Notes: generated from the sequence alone by a model not told the origin. Shown: positions 12,347-26,814, counted from the first letter of the stretch. The stretch is 64,000 nucleotides of DNA from Saccopteryx bilineata (GCF_036850765.1 NC_089501.1:17708997-17772996); one strand, 5' to 3'. Translations and numbers: made by a program.

Positions 12347-13539
12347 GTAAGTTTTTTTTTTTAAACTTTACCTATTCGTTTCTTTTTCTACAAGTAAAAC
12401 GTTTCTCAAGTTTTTAAGTGTTGTATAAATGTACTTTTGGCATGATACTGTAAATGCAATGATAAACTTGAAAGTGTTTCTATAGTTTGAAAGTTTAAAT
12501 TGAACGTTTGGGTTTTGGGGTTTTTTTTAAACTGGTTTTTTATTAACGATGCAACAGGTAAAGTAAGATTTAGATCTTTCTGATTAGAATAAAGCACTAT
12601 TTTACTGGATATTTGGTTCTTCATTTTTTTTAGTAAATTTTTACTTTTTTCGTAATCAGTAATAGTCTAGATGCTTTGTAACGAGGGGAGGGGGTTAAGT
12701 AGGGGTCTGGAGTGAGAATTTGACTGACAATATCACAAAAATCAAAGTGCAAATTTACTTTGCGTGCTCGCTATAGAATTGTACACTTGTGCTTTTTCAT
12801 ATGGAAATCTTGATTGATGTTCTATAGCCCTGCAAAGCAAGCTTCTTAACAAAGTGCTTTGTTAAGACCTTGCGGTTACTTGACTTCCACGTGGTCCCTT
12901 CCTAGAATTTTCCCCGGTAAACAAAAAGGTATAAAAGTCAGTGTTGTAATATTGAGGTTTTTAAAGCAACAGTAAAGAGTTACTTTGTTTCATCAACCAC
13001 TGTGAAAAACGTGAGACCCGCAGGAGAGTCACCTTTTACTCCACGTTGGCAATTCAGGAGACGAAACCCCTTGAATGGCTGATGAGTGGTTACTTACAAA
13101 GCATTGGGGGCGGGGGGGGGGGGGGACAGACGTTCAGAGAAGAGTGTATGCCAGGGTGCGTTTCCAAAACCGTCTCCGAAAACCGGAGCTCCTAGAAAGA
13201 ATATGAATCGAAATTCCTTAAACAGCGCCTTAGAGGGAGCTAACTCCCCCACCTCGCTCCCCTCCCCCGCCTTCCGCCTGGCCGAACCTGCAGACCTCAG
13301 AGGTCTGGGCAACGCTCTGGAGTGGGAGCTGCCAGTAGGTGAAGATGACGCTGGATTGTCATTAAAAAGGGTTCAATGTCTCTAATGCTCTTATTGGTAA
13401 CACACGTTCCGTTAGCGTGCTCGCTAAGGATTCCGTCTGTTCTAACTTCACAGACCAAAGCGATTGTTGAGATTTTTGGTATGACCCCGTAGTTTGAACT
13501 ATTTATGCCGAGAATGCTGAAAAGCGCTAAAAATGAAAG

Positions 13540-13720
13540 CTTAGCGGAGAGGCCCGGCGCCGGGGAGCGTCCGGCCGCTGCGCGCCCGCGGGCCCGCGGG
13601 CCCGCGGGGCTCTGGCGTCTGGGGCGCGGAGCCTCCAGCCTTCCTCACACGTCAAGCCCTGCGCAGGTCCGAGTTCCGCCACCGACGAGGAAGGGAGAGG
13701 GCGATGGGCTGCGGGCCCAG
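13540..13720. promoter_or_regulatory. CpG-rich block in GJA1 intron 1
   Basis: This is the only strongly GC- and CpG-rich segment near the gene, about 1.3 kb downstream of exon 1. It contains three head-to-tail copies of the palindrome CCCGCGGG at 13585-13608. Alternative first exons and promoters are described for rodent Gja1, so an alternative promoter or methylation-sensitive element is possible. No TATA box or splice donor could be assigned with confidence. Confidence 0.5.
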
Positions 13721-13939
13721 CGGCAAACTAACGCGTGGTTAATTTAATTAAGCATGTCAATCTAATCTCTCTAACCTCTCACCCCCATCCGCAGGTTTTT
13801 TGGTTTGGTTTTTTTTTTTTCCTTTTGTGAATTCCTACCGGTTAAGCGGTGGTAAGGAAATCTGAGTACCTTGAGAATTACCGTACTTAAGTTGCACTTG
13901 TAACTCTCCTGGAAGTTCTCGAAACTTATCAAGAATGTA

Positions 13940-13995
13940 GGGTGGGGTGGGGTCGGGGTCGGGGTTGGGGCCGGGGCTGGGGTGGGGTGGGGTGG
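13940..13995 (+). repeat. G-run cluster, potential G-quadruplex
   Basis: Ten runs of three or four guanines are separated by one- or two-base spacers over about 56 bases on the plus strand, which is the transcribed-RNA sense for GJA1. The pattern fits the standard G-quadruplex rule several times over. It lies about 330 bases after the CpG-rich block in intron 1. A separate G-run with one interrupting C is at 13106-13125. Confidence 0.7.
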
Positions 13996-14769
13996 AAGTC
14001 CCATAATGAAATTAGGAAAGCGTTCATGACGTGTCCAAAGGCAAATCCACGCAGGATTCGGAAACAAACTTGGAGTTCCGAGCAGCGGATCGCCCACACT
14101 GTACCCTTAGAGGGTCATTCACATGTTTACTGAGTGAGCATCTCTGACAAGGCTTCTCCTTACCAGCCTCCTTCACAGGCTAAGCCATACCCGCGTTTCT
14201 CCAGAAGTGTGAAGTAGGGGTAGGGGGAGCTATAATCTTGGAAAAACAGACATGGTTTAGGCTTTATTTGGAGATGGGTTTAATCTCTTTTGCTTCCAAA
14301 CAAGGTTAATAATGAGAAATTACTTCATTTAATCTTCCGGAAAATTAGGCAAACTTGAACTCAGTCAAAAGTAGCCCCCTGGCATTTTAAGAAACGATTA
14401 TGAGATTTTTTATTTATTTATTTATTTTTTAAGAAGCCCTATCTTTACTTTTTGTACAGGGACTGCTGTAAATAAAAGCCAGTAGGAATGCAGAGATCTC
14501 ATTAAATTAACTCCATCCCCGAGAATGAAATAAGCCAGTTATATAGAAAATACCTCAGGGAAGAGTAATGCATTCTTCTAGGTAGGCCTAATTGATGGAA
14601 ACTAGACCAATGGCAGGAAGTAGTTTCTGTCCTGGCAGCGTGTTGAATTCTGTACCGCTGAAACATGTCCCCCAACATGTGATATGTTTTTGTTCCCAGA
14701 TTTTGGGTATACGGTAGTTGTCACCTGTCTTTGGCCTGGAAAATGCAGTGGTAGTGTTCTCACTTTTCT

Positions 14770-14935
14770 TTCTTTTTATTGAATTTATTGGGATGACACT
14801 GGTTAACAAAATATCCAGGTTTCAGGTGCACAATTCTACAGTACATTCCTGCACACTGTATTGTGTGTTCACCACCCTAAGTCAAGTCTCCGTCCTTCTC
14901 CATTTATCCCCCTGCTTCCACTTTCTTCACTGTTG
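14770..14935 (-). mobile_element. L1 3' end fragment
   Basis: ATTGGGATGACACTGGTTAA and TTTCAGGTGCACAATTCTAC followed by GTATTGTGTGTTCACCACC are antisense L1 3' UTR sequence. Confidence 0.78.
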
Positions 14936-16099
14936 AAACATTCCACATGTTTCTAATACCTTTTGAAGTTTATCAGCACAGCTTCCCTTTGCACTCTGGC
15001 CCTCACCCTTTAGAGCGCTGATTCCTAGTTTCTGGCTTTCCCTGGGAAACAAGGTTGCATAGATACTCGGCAGCAAGGATTTAAAAGGATATGTTTTCAG
15101 ATACTGACTATCCTGTGTTACTTAAATGTTTCCAATTCTGCATAGAGAAGGAAAATTCATGATAAGAGTGCATTCCTTAGTTTGTCTTAATATTATCCAG
15201 AGATGTTCTTAGGTATGAGCCTCAGAGCCTTTGTATGTGATACTGTAGGAAAGGGAGTGATAGGAAACTCACCAGTGATTAATAATACCTTCTGCTCCAC
15301 CTTTCCTGTTGTTATGACTTCCCTTCAAGATTCTCAGCTGTTTGAATAGATTGTTGAAACTTGTCCACACACATCAACTCAGCTCTGGAAAAATAGTAAT
15401 TATCTAGTGTTTACCATTAATGTTAATATTCAGTGTAGAGATGTCACATTAAAAACAATTCTCCAGAGTTTCTCTTATGCAGGATGTTAATTATTATTGT
15501 TATTATTATTATTTTTTGTATTGATGGGGTAATAACCTAAGTTCTCCACTTTGCCTGTTTAAATTCACTGTTTTGGCTGTGTATGTACAAACTATGTTTT
15601 GCCAAAATCAAAACACATACCATGGTGAGAGATACACATCTATATAAATAAACTCAATGACTTTAGCCTTAAAAAGTTCCATACTCTTTATCCAAATTTT
15701 CCTACCTTTCTAAAAAATATGTTTTATGGAATGCTCAAAATTTACAGTAATATGAAAAGTAAAATGTTCTCTTTTTTCAGCAATTTATTTGAGCCAGATA
15801 CATTCTATAGGATATGGATTTTTTTGTGTGTGATTTGGGGAAGATGTCTCCAAACAAATACAAAGAAGGCAGACGCTCTTCATGGTCTTTCTCCCTATCA
15901 GTTTATAAGGGGCAAATTCTCATAAATCTGTATGGGATTGCCAAAATAACAATACTGTACTCATTGCAAGAGCATCTTGAAAATTAATTTTGATTACCAT
16001 TAGGAAAGTGTTCCTCATTTCTTAGTTGCTATTTTGCTAAAGAAAAGATGCCAAAATTAGAAAATAAATGAGCTATGTTTACACCTAAAGGTCTTCTAA

Positions 16100-16215
16100 T
16101 GATTAATATAATAGCTAAACTTTCCTGAGTTCTTATTAAGAGCTTCACATGCATGAGTTATCTCATTCAATGCTCATTGAAGAAAATAGACTGTTCTTTA
16201 TACAGTTGTGAAGGT
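16100..16215 (-). repeat. MIR relic
   Basis: Motifs like TTCACATGCATGAGTTATCTC and CATTCAATGCTCA match the antisense 3' half of the ancient MIR SINE. It is strongly decayed. Confidence 0.5.
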
Positions 16216-17529
16216 CCTAGGGGTATGTTTATATGATGACAAAATAACCAGATTGTTCCATAAAAACAGTCGGAACATCAAAAACTGAGAAAAATGTTTT
16301 TTAAGTCCATCACTACAACAGAAGAACATGGTTTTTAGCCTGCAACATCTTCTAATATGGTGTGTTTTGTCTAGCGCTCCTGAAAGTAGCCATGAGAAAC
16401 ATGTCAGTGTGGGACTTGGGTGCTAGCTGTGCAACTACGGAGAGGATTAAATTGTCCCTGGTTGGCAGCTGTCATCCTGTTTTCCGGTGGAGTTCCTCAC
16501 CCCTTAACCACCATCTTACTATTTTGTGTAGACAGATATAGGTTGACTATGTGAGGAGAAGTGAGAGCCACGGAAAGAAAGGCTTATTGATATGTTTTTC
16601 ACCCTCCCACAAAAATACCTTACGCAGTTCAATACCACCCGTAAAATATCTGTGGAAGTGTAACAGTATTATTCTTTACAAAGGAAACTTAAGGCAAATA
16701 GGGAAGAAGCAGAACTTTAAATTGAATAGATGTTTACATGGCACTTGCTACACCACAGTTAGGCTAACTGTCCAGGTATAAAAAAGCAACGGTTGTGTAA
16801 TATCTGATGAACTGGGAATATCAGGTACCTGATAAATCATGTAACTGCCTGCCTAGATTGAGATTATACACTGATGCTGTATTAACCAGGGTAAATATAA
16901 GATCTTGTTCTTTCTCTTCAGTCCCCCAACCTTCTGCCAAGATTTTTCATCCTTGAAATAGACACAAGTGTAAACAGGCTATTTTTTCTTGCAATTGTGT
17001 TTGCTCTCAGTGACAAAATCATGTGGTACAACCAGAGTTAGGGTACCACAGAATTGGGGGACAACCCCATATTTTTGTTGTTATTTTTAGATTTTAACCT
17101 GTAACAATTTAACAGTGATACTGAATAAACGTGTAGGGTACATGTTGCAGTTCTGTGGGCATCCCAGATCACTATGGCTGGTCTAATAAAGTCAAGAAGC
17201 TCTTAAAGAGGCATTTTTGGTTGTTGTTGTTTCATTTAATTCAATCTTATTGCTTGCTCAGAAACCGTTTGAAGCATGTTGTTTCAACAAACAGTTCTGT
17301 TTCAGCAATTGGCACTTGAAAATTGAACAGTCTGCATAATATGAGATGCTTGCAATACCTTTTTTTTTTTCTTACTGTGAAAGTTTCCTTTTCACAGTAA
17401 ACTTTTAGAAGTTTGGGACACATGCAATTAAGAAAATTCCAAGAAGATAGTAAAAAAAAAAAAAAAAGGTGTTTTTTTAAACTGGTAAAGCCTGGTTGTT
17501 TTTGTTTTGTTTTGTATGGTACAGGCCCC

Positions 17530-17745
17530 ATTTAATTCACTCAATAGATATTTATCTATTACTCTTTTAAACACTGTGAATACTGCAGTGAGTGCAAACT
17601 CCCTCATGGAGCTCATATTCTTGATGAAGAAAGCAGATAGTGATAACACCTTGGCATGGAGGGAGACAAACAATAAACCTGTAAATATATAATACATCAA
17701 ATAAAGCTAAGGGCTATTAAGAAAAAAAAAAGCCAGGCAAGGGGA
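17530..17745 (-). repeat. L2 3' end relic
   Basis: Antisense L2-like sequence: ATACTGCAGTGAGTGCAAAC, CCCTCATGGAGCTCATATTC and GAGACAAACAATAAACC match the L2 3' end read backwards. Confidence 0.65.
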
Positions 17746-18356
17746 ATAGGAAGTGACAGGGCTGGAGTAATGGCCAATGAGGTTGTGAGCTATGCTGATG
17801 GAGGCAGATTAGCTTGTTAGTTTATTTTTTCAAGACCGACTGAGAAGAACAGGTTGGCAAGCAAGTTGACAGGGTGACTGACATGAAACTTAAAGTTACG
17901 GTTGAGACCAGGCTAAGAGCAGGAGTGATGGTAGAGACTTAGTCCTAGTCTAGGTGGGGGAGGGGCAGTTAGGGGGAGATAAACCTGTTGTATTTGCTGA
18001 TTGGTTGAGAGTGGGTTATGTTAATTACATGTGGGTACGACTATTACTAAAGGAACATCAGGTTGCTGTAGCTGGAAGATTGGTCACAACTCAGCCCCAC
18101 TCAGCCATTTACTGCAAAGGATAGGGGTTTTTACCAAAGTTAAAGACATTATGGGGGTTTACATTTTAGTTTGGGGGCTTAAAATTTTTTGGCCTTAGTA
18201 TATTAGAAACACACTCATGCCATTTTCTTTTCCTGCAAGAAATCCATAAATGATATTACCAAGAAGTTCCATAGACATTTCATTATGCATTTTTAGACTT
18301 CATGATTTTATTCTTTCAAATATTAATAACTTTGTCTTCCTTATGTGTTTTCTTTT

Positions 18357-18683
18357 TTTTTTCACAGAGACAGAGAGAGTCAGAGAGAGGGATAGATAGG
18401 GACAGACAGACAGGAACAGAGAGAGATGAGAAGCATCAATCATCAGTTTTTCATTGCGACACCTTAGTTGTTCATTGATTGCTTTCTCATATGTGCCTTG
18501 ACCGTGGGCCTTCAGCAGACTGAGTGACCCCTTGCTCGAGCCAGCGACCTTGGGTCCACGCTGGTGAGCTTTTGCTCAAACCAGATGAGCCTGCACTCAA
18601 ACTGGCGACCTCGGGGTCTTGAACCTGGGTCTTTCTGCATCCCAGTCCGATGCTCTATCCACTGTGCCACCGCCTGGTCAGGC
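18357..18683 (-). mobile_element. Long tRNA-derived SINE (GCCTGACCAGG family)
   Basis: The minus strand starts GCCTGACCAGGCGGTGGCAC. The target-site duplication ATGTGTTTTCTTTT is at 18343-18356 and 18684-18697. Confidence 0.94.
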
Positions 18684-18960
18684 ATGTGTTTTCTTTTGAT
18701 CATAAAAAGGTGATAGATATCAAGTCTCAATTTAGTTTTCAACAGTCCTGTTTACCTTTATTTTAAGTCCCTTCTCTCAATTAATTTACAGTTGTCTCTT
18801 GGGGAAAACCTTTAAAATCGAGAGGAAAATATTTCCTAACGCCAGTAATCATGAGGACATGAGTGAGATGAAGTGACTTGACTGCAGCTTTGCCACAGTG
18901 ATTTGTTTTTAAGGCTCTGGCAGAAGAGATAGTCAAAAGTCACTTAAAATTGAAGCTTTA

Positions 18961-19186
18961 GCCTGACCTGTGGTGGCGCAGTGGATAAAGCGTCGACCTG
19001 GAAATGCTGAGGTTGCCGGTTCGAAACCCTGGGCTTGCCTGGTCAAGGCACATATGGGAGTTGATGCTTCCAGCTCCTCCCCCCTTCTCTCTCTCTCTCC
19101 TCTCTCTCTCTCTCCTCTCTAAAATGAATAAATAAAATAAAATAAAAATTAAAAAAAAAAAACTCTAGGTGTGTCTTATAAAAAAA
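18961..19186 (+). mobile_element. tRNA-derived SINE (CCTGACCTG family)
   Basis: Very well preserved head CCTGACCTGTGGTGGCGCAG and body. The 15-bp duplication AAAATTGAAGCTTTA flanks it at 18946-18960 and 19187-19201. The tail has an 18-base insert between two A-runs. Confidence 0.95.
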
Positions 19187-19512
19187 AAAATTGAAGCTTT
19201 ATTTTTATTTTGAATGAACTATCTGAGTCCTTTTGCTTTTGGGAACAGCGAGTTTGGTGGAGTGACCTGACACATGGGGCTGGAGGGACAGGAATGGGCG
19301 AGTCCTGTCCCCAGGTGTCCAGATAGCTTCTGCTCTTCGTTCTGCGCCCCCCCCAACCCCAACTTTTTAGATATTCTCTATCCCTTTTGTTTTTCTGAAT
19401 ATTTTGAACAACAGAGCACCAAAATTGTCAAGAAATCATTATTTGCCTTCTGGCCTGAAACCTTACTTTAGAATTACCTGGTGCATTTTTGTTTGTTTAA
19501 GAAACGAAAAGC

Positions 19513-19850
19513 GCCTGACTAGGCGGTGGTGCAGTGGATAGAGCGTTGGACTGGGGTGCAGATGGACCCAGGTTTGAGATCCCGAGGTCGCCAGCTTGAG
19601 TGCAGGCATCTGGTTTGAGGAAAAGCCCACCAGATTGAACCCAAGGTCGCTGGCTCCAGCAAGGGGTTACTCTGTCTGCTGAAGGCCCGTGGTCAAGGCA
19701 CATATGAGAAAGCAATCAATGAACAACTAAGGTGTTGCAACGAAAAACTGATGATTGATGTTTCTCATCTCTATCTGTTCCTGTCTGTCTGTCCCTATCT
19801 ATCCCTCTCTCTGACTCTCTCTCTGTCCCTGTAAAAAAAAAAAAAAAAAA
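19513..19850 (+). mobile_element. Long tRNA-derived SINE (GCCTGACCAGG family)
   Basis: Complete copy with head GCCTGACTAGGCGGTGGTGC and a poly-A tail. The duplication AAGAAACGAAAAGC is at 19499-19512 and 19851-19864. Confidence 0.95.
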
Positions 19851-19934
19851 AAGAAACGAAAAGCTTATTTCTAATGCTCCTCTCCTCCGAAAATCAGATT
19901 CATTCAGACTGATGAGTGCTAAGAAGGTATTTTT

Positions 19935-20100
19935 TTTTAATTCATTGATATAAGAGAGAAAGAAACATTCATTTATTGATCCACTTATTTAATGCATTCA
20001 TTGGTTGATTATTGTACATGCCCTGACCGAGACAGGGGATCGAATTTGCAATCTCGCCATATCAGGACAACACTAACCAACGGAGCTCCCTGGCCAGGAC
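19935..20100 (-). mobile_element. Older tRNA-derived SINE
   Basis: The minus strand starts near GTCCTGGCCAGGGAGCTC, a tRNA-like head, followed by a B-box-like segment and TTCATTGATATAAGAG at the tail side. Confidence 0.7.
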
Positions 20101-22184
20101 AGGAATGTATGTTTTCAGCAATTGCTGCCAAGTGATTGTGATGTAATTCAGAAACCAGACTGTAAAGAGAACTGAGGGTTGTTGAGCAGTTCACACTAGG
20201 GGGTGCCTGTGGCTTTTGGCCTCTAGTCTAGATCAGATAGAAAATGTGATCTAGTGATACAAAGAAAGCAGAAGAAGGGGAAGGGTGGTCCAACTGCTGG
20301 CAAGCATTGACTTAATGCAAATTTTGCACAGCTCCTTAACCTAATCATTCTACATGTAGTTTCAACTTTGAAACTTGGAAGTGAAGGCATGAGGTTTTCT
20401 CATATATCAAAAAGAAAATATACTTGTGTTTTGGTGACTATGAATGAGGTATATATATATAGTTTGTAAATCAATGCCAGGCATTCTGTAGACATATAAT
20501 TTTGCTTTAAAAAAATAAAAACTACATTAATTCTTCAACTAAAACTATTAAAAAATGAAAATATTAAAGGAGCAAGCGTTTGACAGAATTTTTGATTCAC
20601 AACAAAGTGAACAACTATCAAAAACAGGTTACAATTTTTGTTACCTCTCTGAGAATCACAAGCATAAGCCATTAAACATTATCTGATGATCTGTATGATA
20701 GTGATAATGACAGGTAGCTACATTTTACAGGATGCTAGGTGTCCAACTGGATAATTCATCTTATTTAGATGAAAGAGTATAACTCATTACTGCAAATAAA
20801 AATGGGGGGGAGGGGCTTAAAGAAAAGATAGCTTTTGCAATTAAATTGTTGGTATATTAATAAAGAACTACTATCTAGTGACTTGTCCAGTGGCCTGATT
20901 CATGAAACTGAAGTTAGTAGTTAATTAGCACAAACATCCATGCAATCATATTTTACTTGGAATACTGATCAAACATTGATGAAAATGACCTCTGCTCAGT
21001 GTGCCTGTCATATTTCTAAATAAGTTAAGTTTGTCCTGACCTTGATCATTGCATAAAAGTGATATGTGTGCCAACAATTTATCATTTTACACTTGTTTGT
21101 CCCCTCCACCCCTCCCCGCAATGGGAATATCTGAGCAAAAACAGATGACACTAGCAAAATATTGTAATCACTACAAACAGAGTTAGGGCCAATTTACACA
21201 TCATCACATAGAAACTGTCTATTGATATAGTTTCAAAAATTCTACTATTTTGTTTGATCCTCCTGGACTGTTCTTATTCCTTCCCAATGTGGTATTTTCT
21301 GCTACATTGAAGGTTTCTTTCTTTTATGTTCTCTCACCATCAAACTGTTCATCAAAACTAAATTACTCTCTGACACTTCAAGCCTTCCTGTGGCTATTTA
21401 ACCCTCTTTGGTCAACCTTACAAGCCTTTGTTCTTATTTGACTGCTCTTTTCATACATCAATTTTACTAAGTTGTGACTACAGAATCTAAAGTAGCTTTT
21501 TCTAAAAGTAGAAGGGAAGCTCCCTTTTTATGGCCACTGGGAGAGTGTTATTTCTGTGACCTGCTCAGTCACCTCCCACACCTCCCACTGCATTCTTTGG
21601 CACCAGTCTCTAGGCTGTCCTCAAAGATATCTATTGCTTGCTAATTGAGATAGTTAGTGCATAGTTTCACTTTATGGAGCTCATCTCTTTGTTTCATTCA
21701 GGAAATCACAGGCCGGATTTCCATTTCATTTTTTCTGTCTCTGTAGCCAGGAAGTGCACGCATTAGACAGAAATGTAACGTCGGGTGGCGGGGAAGAAGA
21801 CTTCTCTGGATTTCATCTATTTCCTCTAAGGAGAAGATGGCTCGAAGTTCATACCAGATGAGAAGCCTCTTTATGTTCAAATAATGAATATAATTCTAAG
21901 AAGCCTATATAATCCTAGTTTTAGTTACACTATTTAAAAGTCGTTACTAAGCTCCTGGAAAGTCTGTACTTTAGTTGTTTTTGATTATTAAATAATATTT
22001 GAGTACTTCATCCTTTTTTAAATCCTCCAATTACTACTCTCTGTTCAAAATTAGACTATGTTTTCTATGCCTGCCACATGTAAAGTTATTTCTTTTTCCC
22101 CAGCATTTAGCCCTCACTAAGATTACATATATCAAAGCATGGAAAAATCTCTAGCTGTAAACCAGCTTTATTATCATTTTGTAG

Positions 22185-22330
22185 TCAGTGTAATGCATTG
22201 GGAAGCCTTGAACATGGACATAGGATCAAGTTTTCTTTTGGCTCTATTGATAGCTAAATGTTTTCTGTATCCTTAAGACCTCAATTTTCATCAGTTAAAT
22301 GAAACACCACCAGTTAGAAGTATAAAGTGA
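22185..22330 (+). repeat. MIR relic
   Basis: TTGATAGCTAAATG followed by CTTAAGACCTCAATTTTCATC resembles the MIR core (GTGTGACCTTGGG... CCTCAGTTTCCTCATC) after long decay. Confidence 0.4.
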
Positions 22331-22600
22331 AATTGATAAATAACTTTTGGAATATCAGCTATCTCTACAGACTAGAGTCTTTTTCTCCTCTCCAATAATG
22401 GGCATGTTCTAGGCTTAGATAATTAATTAGGTATTGACAGGAAATTTAGGTGTCATATCGGCTGAGAGCCCAAAACTCAGGTAGGGAAACTGAAGTATAC
22501 AGCAATAAAAAGATGAAAATCAGTCATTTTTGCTAGAGATAAACTTTAAAGTGGTTTGTTCTTTTTATTTTCCAGCCTATAATTAGGAGACAAACTTTTA

Positions 22601-22755
22601 TTCATTTTAAAGAGGAGAGAGAGAGAAAGAGAAGGGTGGGAGGAGCAAGAAGCATCGACTCCCACATGTGCCTTGACCAGGCAAGCCCAGGGTTTCAAAC
22701 TGGCGACCTCAGCATTCCAGGTCGATGCTTTGTCCACTGCACCATCACAGGCCAG
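22601..22755 (-). mobile_element. tRNA-derived SINE (CCTGACCTG family)
   Basis: Minus-strand head GGCCTGTGATGGTGCAGTGG, B-box GTTTGAAACC and the GGGAGTCGATGCTTC motif. AACTTTTA at 22593-22600 and 22756-22763 is the duplication. Confidence 0.9.
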
Positions 22756-23376
22756 AACTTTTACTTGAAATATAATGGGTATTTAGTTTTTGTTTTTTAA
22801 AGTAGGTTCCCACATACATTGTGTCAAAATGGTGGGATTCAGTACAACATATTTTTCTTTGGACTGAAGACAGACTCTGAGCCACATAAGTCACTGCTTA
22901 GGAAGAAACAGAAATACAAATGATTACAATATACAGAATGCACAAATTCTACTTGAAATACGAAGGAGAAACATTTCAGAGTACATTTAGGAATAAGGTG
23001 CATAAGGTTGAGGTATGGAAACAGCTTATATATGTTGATCTGCATGGATATGTATGTTTATGGGCATCCTCACCTCAGTTTTTAGATACAAAAATTTCTG
23101 AATAACGCATCATCAGCATTTTACTTAGGCATGCATCCAAACACAGGACTACCGGGCAAGAACTGTCCTCATTCATCAGACGGATAAAATAAGCAGAGGC
23201 ACTTAGCAGACAGACAGCTCTTTAAATCACGTTCAGAGGCAGTGGTTGAAACTAATACATTTTCACAGGTTAAGACTGAAACTTACTTGGCACATAGGCT
23301 CTGCTGCTTAAGTTTTACTGTATCGAGAAAATTGTAAGACCTCTTCTGGGAGGCATGGGACAGAAAGAGTTTACAC

Positions 23377-23739
23377 TTTTTTTTTTCCTGAAGTAAGAAG
23401 TGAGGAGGCAGAGAGACTTCCCACATGTGCCTCACCGGGATCCACCTGGTATGCCCACTAGGGGGTGATGCTCTGCCCATCTGGGGCATTGCTCCATTGC
23501 AACTGGAGCCATTCTAGCTCCTGAGGTGTAGACCACTGAACCATCCTCAGCACCCAGGCCAACTTTGCTCCAATGGAGCCTTTGCTGCATGGGAGAAGAA
23601 AAGAGAGACAGAGAGAAAGGAGAGGGGGAAGGGTGGAGAAGCAGATGGGTGGCCTCTCCTATGTGCCCTGGCCAGGAATCGAACCCAGAACTCTCACACA
23701 CCAGGATGATGCTCTGCCGCTGAGCAAACCGGCCAGTGG
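23377..23739 (-). mobile_element. VES-type SINE close to the GJA1 coding exon
   Basis: The minus-strand head (CCACTGGCCGGTTTGCTCAG) sits at the right end and poly-T at the left. It ends about 150 bases before the exon 2 splice acceptor. The body is clearly that of the long VES-type family but more diverged than the copies at 0.6 and 38.1 kb. Confidence 0.92.
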
Positions 23740-23843
23740 TTTTTTTTTTGTTGTTGTTGTTTTTTTAGAAGCTTGCTAAAAAAGGTCCAAAACCTTTTAC
23801 AGTATTTTTGACCATCTGCTGAAATGAGCCTATATTAAGCTAA

Positions 23844-25055
<1,212 letters not shown>

Positions 25056-25570
25056 ATCCAGGCTTGAGCATCAAGATTCCACTCAATTGTGGAGAAGCAA
25101 AAGGTGCTGTAGAAAGTGCACCTTAGGTGTTCATTTTTTTTTTTCCAGTGGAGGTGGTACTCAATAGCCTTCATCATGAGGCTTAGAAAACATAAAGATA
25201 TTAGAATACCTGGGTTCATTGGGGGTGTTTGGGATAGGTGGGTGGAGAGGGAGGGGATAGGAAGGTACATTGTGGTATTTAATGTAGTTGATTCAAAGAA
25301 CTGAAGTTCTAAATAAAAGTTTCATTTAGGTGATACACAGATAAGAGTTTTTTTCTCCCCTTCCCCTACCCCCTGCCCCCGCAGCCTCATACCATTAAGA
25401 ATAGTTCTATGTATGTGAAAGAGTGGATGATATTTTTGACTTAATACTTTTCTGTTTTACCAAGAAACTGAAATAACTTTGTCCAGAAAAAAAAAAACCT
25501 TTCTGAACCTCTTAATATTATTTTTTTTATCAAGAAAAAGGTGGAAGGTTGTTCTTATGTCCCTGTTAAA

Positions 25571-25578
25571 ACATTCCA
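25571..25578 (+). promoter_or_regulatory. GJA1: miR-1/miR-206 target site 1 in the GJA1 3' UTR
   Basis: ACATTCCA is a perfect 8-mer match to the seed shared by miR-1 and miR-206. Both microRNAs are established repressors of connexin 43 in heart and skeletal muscle through two such sites. Confidence 0.75.
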
Positions 25579-26714
25579 AGGTTAAAATTTGCACTTTGAC
25601 GGTAAGCTTTCTAGGCCTGACCCTCCCTATGGCAGTGGACTTGTACTACTATATATTGTATTCTTGGTATCAGCTAAAAGTTCAGACAAAGCCCACAGGA
25701 AGAGACTTTCCATGCATTTGCAAATCTCAGCCAAGTTATATGTACCTTTTTTACATCCACTCACATTTTTTTGCCATCACTTTTCATCATTCCTCAAATA
25801 CGATTCATATTCATTGAATGATTTCTGTAAACATTTTTAAAACAGTTGAGATGTCACTTAACATTTTTTGAGTTGAGTCAGGGAAGCAAGCCATGTTCAA
25901 TATTTAACAATCACTTGTATGTGTATGTGTGTGGAAGAGTGTGTTTTATTTGTCATGTATTGGTACAAACAGATACAGTACAAACTCACACAGATTTGAA
26001 AATAATGCACCCACAGTGTTCAAATTTGAACCTTTCTCATGGATTTTGTGGTGTGGGCCAATAATGGTGTTTACATTATATAATTCCTGCTGTGCAAATA
26101 AAGCACACTTTTTTTCCTAAAATGTTTTTCCCCATGTATCCTGTTATGGATACTGGTTTTGTTAAATATAGTTCTTTTTTTCCCTTTTTTCTTTTTATTT
26201 TTTATTTTTAGAATATAGCAGTAAATGCTATTGCTGAAATGAATGATTTTTTTTTTTCTGAAATGTAATCAATGATGCTTGAATGATAGAATTTTAGTAC
26301 TGTAAACAGGCTTTAGTAATTAATGTGAGAAACTTAGAAGAACTGCTTAGAGTGGACGATTAAGTGTGCCTAAATGATTTTTGCAGTAACTGTTATTCTT
26401 GGTTTTGTCCTACTTAATGCACATTAATTCAGAACTTGTTTTCTGTTATTAGTTTGGCAGTCTTTTGGAGTGACCAGCAACTTTGATGTTTGCACTAAGA
26501 TTTTATTTGGTATGCAAGAGAGATCGAAGGAGGTTCAGTAGTACACATGTAACTAATTTATTTGAAATGTATCTTCAAGAAATCTTCCAGTTTCTTCAAA
26601 TGCGTTCTTAAAACTCATCACCGATGATTAGTGAAAATGCAGAGTATCATACTTTCCTTCTTGCATGTCATCTACATAAACAGTTTTGTACAATGAGAAA
26701 TGCTAATTTGTTTG

Positions 26715-26722
26715 ACATTCCA
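26715..26722 (+). promoter_or_regulatory. GJA1: miR-1/miR-206 target site 2 in the GJA1 3' UTR
   Basis: A second perfect ACATTCCA 8-mer lies about 100 bases before the distal polyadenylation signal. The two-site layout is what is known for GJA1 in other mammals. Transcripts ending at the earlier AATAAA motifs would lose this site. Confidence 0.75.
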
Positions 26723-26814
26723 TGTTAAACTACTGTCATTCGTGTTCAGCTTCGTTGCATGTAACGTAGACCTTAGTCCATCAGATCATGTGTTCTGGAG
26801 AGTGTTCTTTATTC

